A stretch of DNA of 64,000 nt, taken from positions 54,451 to 118,450 of the forward strand of contig JAKIVC010000003.1 of the NCBI GenBank assembly GCA_021647245.1, written 5' to 3'. The position numbers were made by a program, and so were the translations under genes. Below are positions 46,955-58,800 of the stretch, piece by piece. The notes below the pieces were generated by a model. That model saw nothing but the letters and a program-made list of their open reading frames with translations, was not told the origin of the DNA and made no database searches. The stretch's first letter is position 1; every line of letters begins with the position of its first letter. Origin of the DNA: Gammaproteobacteria bacterium. GTDB taxonomy: Bacteria > Pseudomonadota > Gammaproteobacteria > RBG-16-57-12.

Positions 46955-47464
46955 ATGAGCGAGCATAATGATAAACAGAGCCACGCCTACGACCAGATGC
47001 TGGAGCGAACCAAAGAGTTTATCAGCGATCTGGGTCGCGAGACCCAACCCCGTTTTGAAAAAGCCACCCGCTATGCAAAAGAGAAAGCCGTTGAGCTGGG
47101 TGAGCTGACTCGTGAAGAGGCGGATGATATCGCCAAATACCTACAACGTGATATCCACGATGCCGCTACCTTCCTCGGTGAACACGGCGATGAAATAAAA
47201 GATTGGCTACGCCTCGACCTGCTGCTGATCGAAAGCAAACTACTCGATATGTTCTCACAAGTGGTTGATAAAACCCGGCTGGAGCTTGATCAAATCGCCA
47301 TGCAGGCAGATGCCCAAGGGTGGCACACGGGGCAGATCGCAGGTATCGGTACACTCCAATGCTTAAATTGCAAAGAGGAGATTCACTTCCATAAAACAGG
47401 ACGTATTCCTCCTTGCCCCAAGTGCAGCCACACTGAGTTCAACCGCATTAACAAAGACGGTTAA
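46955..47464 (+). CDS. Zinc-ribbon DUF1451 protein (YbeL-like)
   Basis: A 169-residue protein: a long helical N-terminal region (about 10-120, rich in Glu/Arg with heptad character) and a C-terminal zinc ribbon with CLNCKEEIHFHKTGRIPPCPKC (two CxxC pairs; quoted in 22 residues split as CLNCKEEI and PPCPKC). This is the DUF1451 pattern of E. coli YbeL, whose function is unknown. AGAGAGGA lies upstream of the ATG. It precedes the Sel1 gene by 5 bp. Confidence 0.82.
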   Translation: MSEHNDKQSHAYDQMLERTKEFISDLGRETQPRFEKATRYAKEKAVELGELTREEADDIAKYLQRDIHDAATFLGEHGDEIKDWLRLDLLLIESKLLDMFSQVVDKTRLELDQIAMQADAQGWHTGQIAGIGTLQCLNCKEEIHFHKTGRIPPCPKCSHTEFNRINKDG

Positions 47465-47469
47465 ATCAC

Positions 47470-48150
47470 ATGCATTATTGGCTATTACTCCTCCTGTTTT
47501 GGGCAGGCTATGCCCAGGGGAGCGATTATGAACGTGGTATGGAAGCATTCCAAGCACAGGAGTACAGTCGTGCGCTGGCCATACTCACCCCTCTCGCCCA
47601 ACAGAATGATGCCAATGCCCAGCACCGTATTGCAGTCATGTATCGACATGGTATGGGGATGGGTGTAGACCATCAACTAGCACTGGATTGGTATAAAAAA
47701 GCAGCTGATAATGGCCACTTAAAAGCTCAAACCAGTGTTGCCGCCATGCTCTATTTTGCGATGGGCATTAAAGCCGACTGGCCACAAGCCGCCCACTACT
47801 GGTCACTTGCGGCACAACAGGGTGATGGCAAGTCACAAGAGAGCTACGGTTTGATGCTGATCCAGGGAGAGGGTGGAGCACAAAACTTCAAAAAGGCTGC
47901 ACTTTGGCTCAGCATGGCGGCAAGACAGCAACGACCACGCGCTCAGCTTGCCCTCGGCATGTTACTGCTCGCCGGCGAAGGCATTAAAAAAAATGAGGAG
48001 GGCGGCCTACAGTGGATCGAGAAAGCGGCCATCGCTCATCATAAACCGGCACAGTGGGCGCTCTATAAAACCTTCAATGATGGCTTATACGGACAGCCGA
48101 AAGATGAAGAGCGTGCTCAGTTTTGGCAGCGGCATTATCAACGGCGATAA
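47470..48150 (+). CDS. Secreted Sel1-repeat protein
   Basis: A 226-residue protein with an N-terminal signal peptide (MHYWLLLLLFWAGYAQG) and about four to five Sel1/TPR-like repeats, each carrying the pattern A...LG.MY..G.G...D...A..WY.KAA..G: examples are AQHRIAVMYRHGMGMG, ALDWYKKAADNGH and AALWLSMAARQQR. Such solenoids mediate protein contacts in the envelope. It follows the DUF1451 gene directly and precedes prc by about 100 bp. No partner can be named. Confidence 0.8.
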   Translation: MHYWLLLLLFWAGYAQGSDYERGMEAFQAQEYSRALAILTPLAQQNDANAQHRIAVMYRHGMGMGVDHQLALDWYKKAADNGHLKAQTSVAAMLYFAMGIKADWPQAAHYWSLAAQQGDGKSQESYGLMLIQGEGGAQNFKKAALWLSMAARQQRPRAQLALGMLLLAGEGIKKNEEGGLQWIEKAAIAHHKPAQWALYKTFNDGLYGQPKDEERAQFWQRHYQRR

Positions 48151-48197
48151 TCCACCCTGGCTGATTAAACCTGAGCCACTGCGGTTAATACACTGCC

Positions 48198-48222
48198 GCT
48201 CCATTATGCTCTATAATGGAGC
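48198..48222 (+). promoter_or_regulatory. Palindrome overlapping a perfect -10 box upstream of prc
   Basis: A 10-bp perfect stem, GCTCCATTAT (48198-48207) with ATAATGGAGC (48213-48222), 5-nt loop GCTCT. The right arm contains TATAAT (48212-48217), a consensus -10 sequence, 32 bp before the prc ATG. No good -35 is seen at 16-18 bp. It could be an operator over the prc promoter or a terminator for the Sel1 gene, though no T-run follows. Confidence 0.4.
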
Positions 48223-48249
48223 CAACTAATGATGTAACAGGTACCACCG

Positions 48250-50349
48250 ATGTTAAAAAAATCTCTAATTGGACTGCTGTTTCTCAGCATCGCAACGCCT
48301 CTAATTGCTGCACCACCTGCCTCATCAACACCACTAGAACCACTGCCGCAGCACACCATATCAACTCGATTGATTACCCAGTTTATAAATGACTATCACT
48401 ATAAGCAGACTGAGCTGACCAACCAGCAGTCGAAACTAATATTGGAAAAATACCTTACCACCCTTGATCCCAATCGCAGTTTTTTTACCCAGCAGGATAT
48501 CGACAGCTTTGAACGCTACCAGACGACGCTGGATGATGCCTTGAAAAGAGGTGACATGTCGCCCGCCTTCGACATTTTCCAGCGCTATAGCCAACGCCGC
48601 ATTGAGCGTGCAGATTACGCACTGTCACGCCTACCATTAGCCTTCGACTTTACAATTGATGAGTTACTGACACTGGATCGCAGTGAGTCGAGCTGGGCTG
48701 CTAATGGTGCGGCACTGGATGAAATTTGGCGCAAACGTGTAAAGAATGATGTGCTCAATCTCATGTTGGCCAACAAAGAGCCTGACGATATTCAAGAGGT
48801 ACTGCAAAAACGCTACCAACGCATCAAAACACACGTCACACAAACCCAAGCTGAAGATGCGTATGAGTATTTCATCAACGCCTACTTACGCAGCATTGAG
48901 CCACATACCGGCTATTTTTCACCGCGCAACTCTGAGAATTTCAAAATCAACATGAGCCTCTCACTTGAAGGGATTGGTGCCGTTTTACGCATCGCTGATG
49001 AGATGACCACAGTACAAAAAATTATTCCTGGTGGACCCGCTGACCTGAGCCAGCTGATACACGCTAAAGATCGCATTACCGGCGTTGCACAGGGAGAAGA
49101 GGGTGAAATGGAAGATGTTGTCGGCTGGCGTCTGGATGATGTGGTGGACCTTATTCGTGGCCCCAAAGATAGTATTGTTCGGTTACAACTGCTTCCGAAA
49201 GAGAGTGGCCTGGATGGCCCAAGCAAAATAATCACCCTGAAAAGGAACAAGATCAAGCTAGAAGAGCAGCAAGCGAAAAAATCGATTATTGAACTACCGG
49301 GCAATGGCGCAAAAAAAATCGGCGTGATTTCGATTCCAACATTCTATATGGACTTCGAAGGTTACCGCCGTGGTGATGATGATTACCGCAGCACCACCCG
49401 TGACGCACTGGCACTTATCGAAGCACTTCAGCAACAGGGCATTGATGGCTTAATCATCGACCTGCGCAATAATGGAGGTGGCTCATTGCCAGAGGCCGTC
49501 GCACTGACCGGACTCTTCATCAAAGAAGGTCCTGTGGTGCAAATTCGTGATGGCAAAGGGAAGATAAAATCAGATGATGATACCGATGCCAACATCGCCT
49601 ATCTTGGCCCACTGGCCGTCTTGGTTAACCGCTACAGCGCCTCCGCTTCAGAAATATTTGCCGGAGCGATTCAAGACTATGGTCGTGGCGTCATTATCGG
49701 CGAGCCGACATACGGAAAAGGCACCGTGCAAACTATGGTTGACCTTAATCGCTATGTTCGCTCTAAAGAGCTAGGGCTGGGGCAGTTAAAACTCACCATG
49801 GCACAGTTTTTTCGTGTCAACGGTGACAGTACCCAGCACCGTGGCGTAATACCCGACATACAATTCCCAACCGCCGAACAAGATGCCAAACAGGGTGAGC
49901 GTTCATATGATAACGCCCTTCCTTGGGCCACCATTAAGCCCGCTAAATTTACACCCTACCGCCAGACTGGCTTTCAGCTGAATGATGTTATTCAGCAACA
50001 CCAACAACGCATTACAACCAACAGCGGCTTTGAGTTTTTGCTGGCACAGGCAGAGCAGCGCCATATTATGGAAGAGAAGAAGAGTGTTACGCTGCTAAAA
50101 GAGCAGCGTAAACAAGAGCGCAAACAACTTGAAGAGAGCCACGACCAACGCATCAACACATTCCGTGTCGCACAAGGGTTAGCACCCCTTCAGGACGATG
50201 AAAAAGTGGATGAAGAGGCTGAGAGAAAAGAGCACGAAAGTACCTCCGATGCACTCAAACGAGTGGAATTACAGGAGACCGCACTCATCTTAAGCGACAT
50301 TATCGACAGAGAAAAAACCACCTCGCTTTCAGAGCTGAAAAAACCATAG
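48250..50349 (+). CDS. prc: Carboxy-terminal (tail-specific) processing protease
   Basis: Prc (Tsp) is a periplasmic S41 protease that trims PBP3, cell-wall hydrolases and tagged proteins. The 699-residue protein has a signal peptide (MLKKSLIGLLFLSIATPLIA), an N-terminal helical domain, a PDZ domain (about 240-330; LSLEGIGAVLRIADEMTTV), and the protease core with catalytic serine in SASASEIFAGAIQ and lysine in EPTYGKGTVQ. A charged coiled region closes the protein. Normal length. Confidence 0.95.
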   Translation: MLKKSLIGLLFLSIATPLIAAPPASSTPLEPLPQHTISTRLITQFINDYHYKQTELTNQQSKLILEKYLTTLDPNRSFFTQQDIDSFERYQTTLDDALKRGDMSPAFDIFQRYSQRRIERADYALSRLPLAFDFTIDELLTLDRSESSWAANGAALDEIWRKRVKNDVLNLMLANKEPDDIQEVLQKRYQRIKTHVTQTQAEDAYEYFINAYLRSIEPHTGYFSPRNSENFKINMSLSLEGIGAVLRIADEMTTVQKIIPGGPADLSQLIHAKDRITGVAQGEEGEMEDVVGWRLDDVVDLIRGPKDSIVRLQLLPKESGLDGPSKIITLKRNKIKLEEQQAKKSIIELPGNGAKKIGVISIPTFYMDFEGYRRGDDDYRSTTRDALALIEALQQQGIDGLIIDLRNNGGGSLPEAVALTGLFIKEGPVVQIRDGKGKIKSDDDTDANIAYLGPLAVLVNRYSASASEIFAGAIQDYGRGVIIGEPTYGKGTVQTMVDLNRYVRSKELGLGQLKLTMAQFFRVNGDSTQHRGVIPDIQFPTAEQDAKQGERSYDNALPWATIKPAKFTPYRQTGFQLNDVIQQHQQRITTNSGFEFLLAQAEQRHIMEEKKSVTLLKEQRKQERKQLEESHDQRINTFRVAQGLAPLQDDEKVDEEAERKEHESTSDALKRVELQETALILSDIIDREKTTSLSELKKP

Positions 50350-50364
50350 GGCCGCTGGTGTTAA

Positions 50365-51240
50365 CTAACCACCCTCTACCAATTTTTTCAAGGTACTGCC
50401 TAGCTCGGCTGGGGAGTGGGTGGTGGTAACGCCTGCCCGCTCCAGTGCTTTAAACTTATCTTCAGCTGTCCCCTTACCGCCGGCGATAATCGCTCCCGCG
50501 TGACCCATACGCTTTCCCTTTGGCGCGGTGGCACCCGCAATATAACCCACTACCGGTTTGGTGACATTATCCTTAATATACTCAGCGGCCTCCTCTTCAG
50601 CACTGCCGCCAATCTCACCCACCATGATGATCGATTCTGTCTTTGGGTCGTTCTGAAATAGCGCCAGACAGTCGATAAACGTGGTACCGGGAATCGGGTC
50701 ACCACCGATACCCACACAGGTACTCTGTCCATAGCCGATGGCTGTAGTCTGCGCCACCGCTTCGTAGGTTAGTGTGCCCGAGCGGGAGACGATACCCACG
50801 CTCCCTGGCTGATGAATATCCCCTGGCATAATACCAATTTTGCACTCACCCGGTGTAATCACACCCGGGCAGTTAGGCCCCACCAAACGCGCACCGGCCG
50901 CCTTAACAATCAGGCTCGCCTTTAACATGTCACGAGCAGGTATCCCTTCGGTGATACAGACAATGAGCTTAATTCCCGCATCCGTAGCTTCCAGTATCGC
51001 ATCAAGACAAAAGGGGGCGGGCACATAGATAACCGAGGCACTCGCCTCTGTTTCAGCCACTGCATCCTTAACCGTGTTAAAAACCGGCAGGCCAAGGTGT
51101 TCAGCACCGCCTTTGCCCGGTGTAACACCACCCACCATCAGTGTGCCGTAGGCAATCGCCTGTTCAGAATGAAAACTTCCCTGCTTGCCGGTAAAACCCT
51201 GACAGATGACCTTGGTGTTTTTATTAATCAATATGCTCAC
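50365..51240 (-). CDS. sucD: Succinyl-CoA synthetase alpha subunit
   Basis: SucD is the CoA-binding subunit of succinyl-CoA synthetase in the TCA cycle and carries the phosphohistidine. The 291-residue protein starts [18 protein letters not shown], with CoA-binding [14 protein letters not shown] and the phosphohistidine in [17 protein letters not shown]. It is 2 bp after sucC. Its stop lies 15 bp from the convergent prc stop. Confidence 0.97.
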   Translation of the reverse strand: MSILINKNTKVICQGFTGKQGSFHSEQAIAYGTLMVGGVTPGKGGAEHLGLPVFNTVKDAVAETEASASVIYVPAPFCLDAILEATDAGIKLIVCITEGIPARDMLKASLIVKAAGARLVGPNCPGVITPGECKIGIMPGDIHQPGSVGIVSRSGTLTYEAVAQTTAIGYGQSTCVGIGGDPIPGTTFIDCLALFQNDPKTESIIMVGEIGGSAEEEAAEYIKDNVTKPVVGYIAGATAPKGKRMGHAGAIIAGGKGTAEDKFKALERAGVTTTHSPAELGSTLKKLVEGG

Positions 51241-51242
51241 TG

Positions 51243-52406
51243 TTATGCTCCTACCGCATCGACAATTTTCTGTGCTGCTGAGTCAAGATCTTCCGCAGCG
51301 ATAATATTCAAACCGCTTTCGCTGAGTAACTCGCTTCCCCGGTGGGCGCTGTTACCCGCTAATCGCACCACCACCGGCACCTTAATATCCACCTCTTCAA
51401 CGGCGGCGATAATGCCTTCAGCGATGATGTCGCAACGCACAATCCCACCAAAAATATTAACCAGAATCCCTTCCACCTTATCGTCAGATAAAATAATTTT
51501 AAACGCCTCAGCAACACGCTCCTTAGTCGCCGTCCCACCCACGTCGAGGAAATTGGCCGGATCACCACCGTGTAGCTTGATGAGATCCATGGTCGCCATC
51601 GCCAGGCCGGCACCATTCACCATGCAGCCGATAGTACCGTCCAGTGAAATGTAGTTAAGATCCCATTCGGTCGCACGCACCTCCCGGGCATCTTCCTGGC
51701 TAACATCACGCAGTGCCTTTATCTCTGGCTGGCGGTAGAGAGCCGAGTCATCAATATTAACCTTGCCATCCAGACAGATCAGGTCACCCTCTTCGGTAAC
51801 AACCAAGGGGTTAATCTCCAATAAGCTAAGATCCTTATCTTCAAAGATAGTGGCAAGGCCACCCATTATTTTACCAAACTGTTTAATCTGGTCTCCTTTC
51901 AGCCCCAGCGCAAAGGCGATATCTCTCACCTGGTACGGTTGCAGACCAACCAACGGGTCGATAGATGCTTTAAGGATTTTTTCCGGTGTTTCTGCCGCCA
52001 CTTTTTCAATCTCAACCCCCCCTTCGGTGGATGCCATAAAGGTAATCCGGCGGGAAGCGCGATCAAGCACAGCGCCCAAGTAGAGCTCTCGCTCAATACG
52101 GCTTGGCTCTTCGATCAACACCTGGTTAACTGGCTGCCCCTGAGCCGTTGTCTGGTAGGTCACCAAACGTGAGCCGAGCATATTATTGATAAATTCCAGC
52201 GCCTCCGCACGATCACGGGTAAGTTTGACACCACCTGACTTACCACGCCCACCGGCATGCACCTGAGCCTTGATAACCCAAGGCATTGTAGTAATTGAAT
52301 CCAGTGCCGATTCAGCCTCCTCCAGATTACTGACGACCGTGTTATTCGGCACCCTAACGCCATACTGGGCGAAAAGTGCTTTGGCTTGATATTCGTGAAG
52401 ATTCAT
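51243..52406 (-). CDS. sucC: Succinyl-CoA synthetase beta subunit
   Basis: SucC is the nucleotide-binding (ATP-grasp) subunit paired with SucD. The 387-residue protein begins [17 protein letters not shown] and has [33 protein letters not shown] and the C-terminal CoA-ligase domain [16 protein letters not shown]. Not beside sucAB here; the pair stands alone, as in several Chromatiales-like genomes (recollection, not checked). The 228-bp gap upstream is shared with recC and should hold divergent promoters; none matches consensus well. Confidence 0.97.
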   Translation of the reverse strand: MNLHEYQAKALFAQYGVRVPNNTVVSNLEEAESALDSITTMPWVIKAQVHAGGRGKSGGVKLTRDRAEALEFINNMLGSRLVTYQTTAQGQPVNQVLIEEPSRIERELYLGAVLDRASRRITFMASTEGGVEIEKVAAETPEKILKASIDPLVGLQPYQVRDIAFALGLKGDQIKQFGKIMGGLATIFEDKDLSLLEINPLVVTEEGDLICLDGKVNIDDSALYRQPEIKALRDVSQEDAREVRATEWDLNYISLDGTIGCMVNGAGLAMATMDLIKLHGGDPANFLDVGGTATKERVAEAFKIILSDDKVEGILVNIFGGIVRCDIIAEGIIAAVEEVDIKVPVVVRLAGNSAHRGSELLSESGLNIIAAEDLDSAAQKIVDAVGA

Positions 52407-52634
52407 TTTATGGCCTATCTTTTTAATCGGGCAGAGCCTACCCGTCTGGTTAATTCTTCGAGATCCTTGCCGACCTCATGGGTGCAAAGATCTCATCGAC
52501 TATAGAGAGTATACATCGGGCTGTACATACGAAGCTAAAGCCACATTTAATCGCTTTCAGAGCCCATAAACCAGCACATTCATTTTCCGACAATGTAAAC
52601 TGGCACTCCCTAAACAAAAAACTGTAATAACCCC

Positions 52635-55600
52635 ATGCTAAAGGTCTATCACAGCAACCGCCTGGAGCAGCTTGCTATCTATATGGCAGCTACCATACAG
52701 GTGGAGCCACTGCAATCGGTACTCGCCCCTGAGGTGATTGTCACCCAGCACCAAGGGATGGCACGCTGGCTCTCGATGCAGCTGGCACAAGTGCAGGGAA
52801 TCAGCGCCAATTGTGACTACCCGCTGCCCGCCAGCTACATCTGGAAATTGTACCGCAGCCAGCTTGATAACGTACCTGAAAGCTCCCTTTTTGATCGCTC
52901 AATTCTCACATGGCGCTTAATGGACTGCCTCCCCAGGCTGCTTGATGAGCCAGAATTCACACCCCTAAAGCACTATTTAAAATCTGGCCGTGAGCAGCTC
53001 AAGCAGTATCAGCTATGCCGTTACATCGCAGACACCTTTGAACAATACCTGATCTACCGCCCCGAATGGATTCACGCATGGCAACGCGGAGAGGATAGTG
53101 GCTGTGAAAAACAGCCCTGGCAGTCGCGCCTGTGGCGAGCGGTTGTAGGTGACACCCCCCCCGTTCACCGCGCCAGCCTGCACCAGCAGTTTATGCAACG
53201 GGCAGCACTGGACAAAATCGACCCACAAAAACTGCCACAACGCTTGATGGTATTTGGCATTAACAACCTGCCACCCAGCTATCTTGACGTGTTGGCGGCT
53301 GTGGCCAAAAAAATCGACGTTCACCTCTTCACACTCAACCCTTGCCTGGCCTTCTGGGAAGATATCAGCGCCCCCAAAACGGTCGCCAGACTGCGCCAAC
53401 TGTGGCAAAAACAGGGCAAACCAGACTGCTCTGAAATGTATGAAGTGGGCAACTCGCTACTCGCCTCCATGGGCAAGCAGGGGCGTGATTTTCAACGCTT
53501 AATCCATCAGGAGCAGTACACCGTCGAAGATCATGACTGTAGCGTCTACCTGGATGAAAGCACCCTGCTGGAGTCCATTCAATCGGATATTTTGCAGTTA
53601 CTGGAGCGCGGACAAGGTGATTACACGCCCTCCCCGGTGACCCCGCAAGACCACTCCCTCACGCTCCATAGCTGCCACAGCCCCATGCGCGAAGTGCAGG
53701 TGCTCTATGATCAACTCTTGCAGATGTTTGAACAAGACCCCGAACTGCAACCCCGCGATATCATCGTCATGACACCGGAAATTGACACCTACGCACCCTA
53801 TATCGAAGCCATATTTGGTAGCGCTGCCGGCGAGCGGATAATCCCTTGGTCGATTGCCGATCGCTCAGCCCAGGCAGAACACCCGGTGTTGCACGCCTTT
53901 ATGCAACTACTGCAACTGCCCGCTGCCCGCATGAGTGCCAGCGAAACTATCGCACTACTGGAGGTGCCTTCAGTATCACGTCACTACGGGCTGGATCAAC
54001 AGGCACTACAGCGTATTCGCCAGTGGGTTAGAGAGAGTGGTATCCGCTGGGGAGTGGACAGTGAGTCACGCCGCGAACGGGGGCAACCTGACGATGAGCA
54101 CTTCTCCTGGAAATTTGGCCTGCAACGGTTAATGCTCGGCTATGCCATGCCCGCCGAAGAGCAGCTATATGAAGGTGCACTCCCCTACATGCATATTGAA
54201 GGCATGGAAGCGCAGTGGCTCGGCAAATTACAGCGCTTTTTAGATGACCTTGCCACACTGCGCCAGCGCCTTGGCCGCCCCCGCACACCGGCCGAGTGGC
54301 AGCAGCTCATTAATGAGATGTTGTCACGTTTTGAGATCACAGGCGAAGATGAAGAGCAGGCGATACAGCTGTTAAGAGATGTAGTACACGACCTCAGCCT
54401 ACACACTGAGGCAGCAGAGTATGAACATAAAATCCCACTGGAAGTGGTACAAGATTACATTAAAGGCCACCTACTCTCCCCCGCCTCACCGCACCGTTTT
54501 CTGGCAGGGCAAGTGAGCTTCTGCGCCATGATGCCGATGCGTAGCTTACCCTTCAAGGTGGTCTGCATGATAGGAATGAATGACCGCAGCTATCCACGCA
54601 CCCGCCCGCCTCTCGGTTTTGACCTGATAGTCGATACACCGCGCCCCGGTGATCGCTCACGGCGTGATGATGACCGCTACCTGTTTCTGGAGGCACTGCT
54701 CTCCGCCAGGCAAATGCTCTATATCAGCTATATTGGCCGCTCAATTCACGACAATGCACCGATGCTGCCATCCGTTCTGGTCTGTGAGCTACAAGATTAC
54801 ATCGAACAGGGCTTTGTCACCGGCACCGAGCAACCCATATTAAAAAAAATGCTAACAGAGCACCCCCTGCAACCCTTCAGCCCACGCTATTTTCAGGGTG
54901 ATCAGGCGCTTTTCAGTTACGATAAAATGTGGGCAGATGCCGCCAATGTTCTACAAAACAAAAGAGCCGCTCTGCCCTTTTCAGAAGCACCACTCCCCCC
55001 GGCTGAAAATGCACTGCGCCGCATCGAGCTGAATGAGCTGATCCGTTTTTTCAAAGCCCCTGCCCGCTACTTCCTGCAACAACGCTTCGGCATTCAGCTC
55101 GACCAGCAAGAAGATGCACTGCTCGACAGCGAACCCTTTACCCTCGACAGCCTACAGATCTATCAACTCAAACAGCAGTTGCTAGAGCAACAGCTACAAA
55201 CGGGCGACCTCGACCAGTACCGTGAGCGGCTAAAAGCAAAAGGTGAGCTACCCGCAGCGGCCTTTGCCGATGCCTGCTATAGCGACCAGCAAGAGGCCGC
55301 TGTTATATTTGCCGAGCAATTAAAAGCGCAACTAACCCCCCCACTAGAACCCCTTGAACTGGATCTAACCGTGGGCGACTTCCAGCTGCACGGCTGGTTA
55401 AAAAATATCAGCCATGATGGACAGCAGAGCTACCGTTACACCAAAATCAAAGCCAACGACAGAATGGCTCTGTGGCTTAACCATCTCGCACTCTGCGCAC
55501 TCAAACCCAACGACGTGGCGTGCCAAAGCCGACACTTCGCTGAAGATGGCAAGCTCTGTTTAACTCCGGTAAAAGATCCCCTGCCACCACTGCAGCAGCT

Positions 55601-55877
55601 ACTGGAGTGCTATTGGCAAGGGCTGCATCAACCCTTACCATTTTACCCGCAAAGCTCATTCGACTATGCGCTATCAATTAAAAAAGGGAAAATGGCCAGT
55701 GAGGCACTGAGCAAAGCAGAAAAAACCTTTTTGGGTAACCCAAAATACAGCCAAGGTGAAGGCGAAGACCCATACATACAGTTGGTATTGCGTAACGCAT
55801 CCCCCCTCAACCACGACTTCATGGCACTGGCAGAAACGATCTATCAGCCACTGCTCGCTGCCGAGGAGCCAAAATAG
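52635..55877 (+). CDS. recC: Exodeoxyribonuclease V gamma subunit RecC
   Basis: RecC is the Chi-recognising subunit of RecBCD, which processes double-strand breaks for recombination. The 1080-residue protein (E. coli about 1120) begins MLKVYHSNRLEQLAIYM and has the conserved HQGMARWLSMQLA, HSCHSPMREVQVLYDQLL, CMIGMNDRSYPR and a C-terminal inactive nuclease-like domain. It shares one base with the recB start (TAGTG). No helicase motifs are expected in RecC, and none are seen. Confidence 0.94.
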   Translation: MLKVYHSNRLEQLAIYMAATIQVEPLQSVLAPEVIVTQHQGMARWLSMQLAQVQGISANCDYPLPASYIWKLYRSQLDNVPESSLFDRSILTWRLMDCLPRLLDEPEFTPLKHYLKSGREQLKQYQLCRYIADTFEQYLIYRPEWIHAWQRGEDSGCEKQPWQSRLWRAVVGDTPPVHRASLHQQFMQRAALDKIDPQKLPQRLMVFGINNLPPSYLDVLAAVAKKIDVHLFTLNPCLAFWEDISAPKTVARLRQLWQKQGKPDCSEMYEVGNSLLASMGKQGRDFQRLIHQEQYTVEDHDCSVYLDESTLLESIQSDILQLLERGQGDYTPSPVTPQDHSLTLHSCHSPMREVQVLYDQLLQMFEQDPELQPRDIIVMTPEIDTYAPYIEAIFGSAAGERIIPWSIADRSAQAEHPVLHAFMQLLQLPAARMSASETIALLEVPSVSRHYGLDQQALQRIRQWVRESGIRWGVDSESRRERGQPDDEHFSWKFGLQRLMLGYAMPAEEQLYEGALPYMHIEGMEAQWLGKLQRFLDDLATLRQRLGRPRTPAEWQQLINEMLSRFEITGEDEEQAIQLLRDVVHDLSLHTEAAEYEHKIPLEVVQDYIKGHLLSPASPHRFLAGQVSFCAMMPMRSLPFKVVCMIGMNDRSYPRTRPPLGFDLIVDTPRPGDRSRRDDDRYLFLEALLSARQMLYISYIGRSIHDNAPMLPSVLVCELQDYIEQGFVTGTEQPILKKMLTEHPLQPFSPRYFQGDQALFSYDKMWADAANVLQNKRAALPFSEAPLPPAENALRRIELNELIRFFKAPARYFLQQRFGIQLDQQEDALLDSEPFTLDSLQIYQLKQQLLEQQLQTGDLDQYRERLKAKGELPAAAFADACYSDQQEAAVIFAEQLKAQLTPPLEPLELDLTVGDFQLHGWLKNISHDGQQSYRYTKIKANDRMALWLNHLALCALKPNDVACQSRHFAEDGKLCLTPVKDPLPPLQQLLECYWQGLHQPLPFYPQSSFDYALSIKKGKMASEALSKAEKTFLGNPKYSQGEGEDPYIQLVLRNASPLNHDFMALAETIYQPLLAAEEPK

Positions 55878-58800
55878 TGACCATGCAACCACTCGATCTC
55901 AACACATTACCGCTGGATGGCGTGCGGCTCATTGAAGCCTCTGCGGGCACCGGAAAAACCTACACCATCGCCACCCTCTACCTGCGCCTGTTACTGGAAC
56001 GCACCCTTTCGGTAAAACAGATTCTGGTGGTCACTTTCACCAAAGCAGCCACCGAAGAGTTGCGGGGTCGAATTCGTCAACGGATGCGTGAAGCACTGCA
56101 ACAACTGCAAGGCAGCAAGCAACCAGCCGACCCGGCACTACTCGGCATTCTCTCTCAACTAAATGACCACAAAACCGCCGCACAGCAACTCAAAGATGCG
56201 CTCACCCTGATGGATGAAGCGGCGATCTTTACCATTCACAGCTTCTGCCAACGGATGCTCACTGAAAATGCCTTTGAGAGTGGCTCACTGTTTGATGCCG
56301 AGCTGATAACCGACGAAATCGACTACCTGCGCGAAATTGCCGAAGATTTTTGGCGCAGCCACTTCTACACCATGAATGAAGCGGATGCAGCCTGGGTAGC
56401 CAAACAGTGGAAAGAGGGGCCATCAACCCTCCTGGAAGAGCTGCGTAGCGCGCTTAACCGACATGAATTAACCGTCATCCCATCCGTCACAACCCGCCAA
56501 CTTGAGGCGCTGTGGAGCCAACGAAATAAGCTAATTGAGCAAGTACAAAAACTGTGGCACAACGAGGCTGAAACGCTTCGCCCGCTACTGACCCAAGACA
56601 AAGGACTAAACCGTCGTACATACCGTATCGATACGCTTGAAAAACTATTCACCGCAATGAATCAATTTTGTGAATCACCCTACCCACGCTCACTACCAGA
56701 AAAAATAGAGCTACTCACTGCCAGTAAAATCAGTACCTCAATGAAAAAGGGCCACCCCCCCTTACAACACCGTTTTTTTGAACTGAATGACCAATTGTTT
56801 GCAATGTGGGAAAAAGCAGAGCAGCTGCGCCGCAGCCTGATTATGCAGCAGTTTATCCAATACAGTCGTGACACCTTAATTGAGCGCAAAACAGCACACA
56901 ATGTCATCTCCACCAACGACCTGTTAACAGGCTTGTATGATGCTCTAAAAAACGATACTACGGGCCTGTTAGCCGCCCGTATTCGCCAACAATACCCCCT
57001 TGCGATGATTGATGAGTTTCAAGATACTGACCCCGTGCAGTACACCATCTTCCACACCCTTTATCACCAGCAACCCGCCTGCGGCCTCTATATGATCGGC
57101 GACCCAAAACAGGCCATCTACAGCTTTCGCGGTGCCGATATTTTCACCTACATGCAGGCACGCCATGATAGCCAACACCACTACACCCTCGATACCAACT
57201 GGCGCTCCACTCCCCTCTTGATCACCGCCGTCAACCAGCTCTTTTCATCCACGGAAAAACCCTTCATCTATGATAAAGATATTCAGTTTCATCCGGTAAA
57301 AGCAGCCCCGCAAACCACGCAAAAAACACTGCTCATTAACGGCAAAACCGCCCCGCCACTCCAAGTGTGGCTAATACCCCGCGATGAGAACAAAGAGATC
57401 AGCAAAGAGGTCGCTAAAAACAGACTGGCAACCTGTTGCGCCCAGCAGATTGCCCGGCTGCTTAATCACGGCTTAGCGGGTGAGGCAACCCTTGGCGATA
57501 AAGCACTGCAACCCAGTGACATTGCAATACTGGTGCGCACTCACAGAGAGGCGCAAGCGGTACAGAAAGCACTTCGAAGCTGCCAGATAGCCAGCGCCTA
57601 TATCAGCCGTGATAGCGTATTTGAGAGCCCTGAAGCGGAGGTAATGGGACGGCTGTTGCTGGCCGTATCAGAGCCAAACAATGAGCGCCGCCTGCGTGCC
57701 ACACTCTGTGATGAGATGATGGGGATGAGCGCCCAACAGCTGTTTGAACTCATCGAAAATGAAAACCGCTGGGAGGAGCTACTAGAGCAGTTCCAAAACT
57801 ACCACATACTGTGGTGTGACCACGGCTTCATGTCGATGTTCCAGGCACTACTGCGTCAGCAGCAAATATCTCAAAACATACTCGCCAGCAGTGGTGGTGA
57901 ACGGGCACTCAGCAACCTATTACAACTTGCCGAACTCTTACAAACAGCCAGCAAACAGCAACACGGCATAGAGGGGTTACTGCACTGGTATTTTGAGCAG
58001 CTTGGAGCCAAAAGTGATGAAGATGAGCGCCAGCTACGACTAGAGAGTGATGAAGCGCTGGTGCAAATTGTCACCATTCACAAGAGTAAAGGGCTGGAGT
58101 ATGAAGTGGTCTTCCTGCCGTACAGCTACGGCAGTATGCCACGCAAAAAACCAAAACCCGTCGAGTACCACTGTGCAGATAGCGGGAAATTAATACTGGA
58201 TATTGGGTCAGAGCAGTATCAAAACAGCTACGACTTATCCGACACCGAGCGCCTAGCTGAAGAGCTACGCCTACTCTACGTTGCCCTCACCCGCGCAAAA
58301 CAGCGCTGTTACATTGCCTGGGGAGCGATCAAAGATGCCGACAAATCAGCGCTGGCCTATCTACTCTATAAAGATGAAATAGATAAACCAAACGACTCAC
58401 AAATCCTCAACTGCTGGCAACAACGGGTACAATTGCAACCCGATGCCATTGCCGTGCAACCCCTGCCGGATGCCCGCCACGCACCCTACCTGGGTGCCAG
58501 CGGTGCAGCAAAAACACCACAGTCTCGCCAGTTCAACGGCCATATTGAGCGCAGCTGGCAAGTCAGTAGCTTCAGTGCCCTCACCAGCAGCCGAGGCCAC
58601 CGTGCAATTCTGCCCGACTACGATGCCACCGAGCCAACCAGCGCCCCAGTGAAACAGCAAACAAAGGATATCTTCACATTCCCACGGGGTGCCCATGCGG
58701 GCACCATGATGCACGCGATATTTGAAAATATCGATTTCAGCGGTTCACAAGGAAAAAGCGTTGCCGAAGTGTGTGAAGAGCAGCTGATAAAATATGGCTT

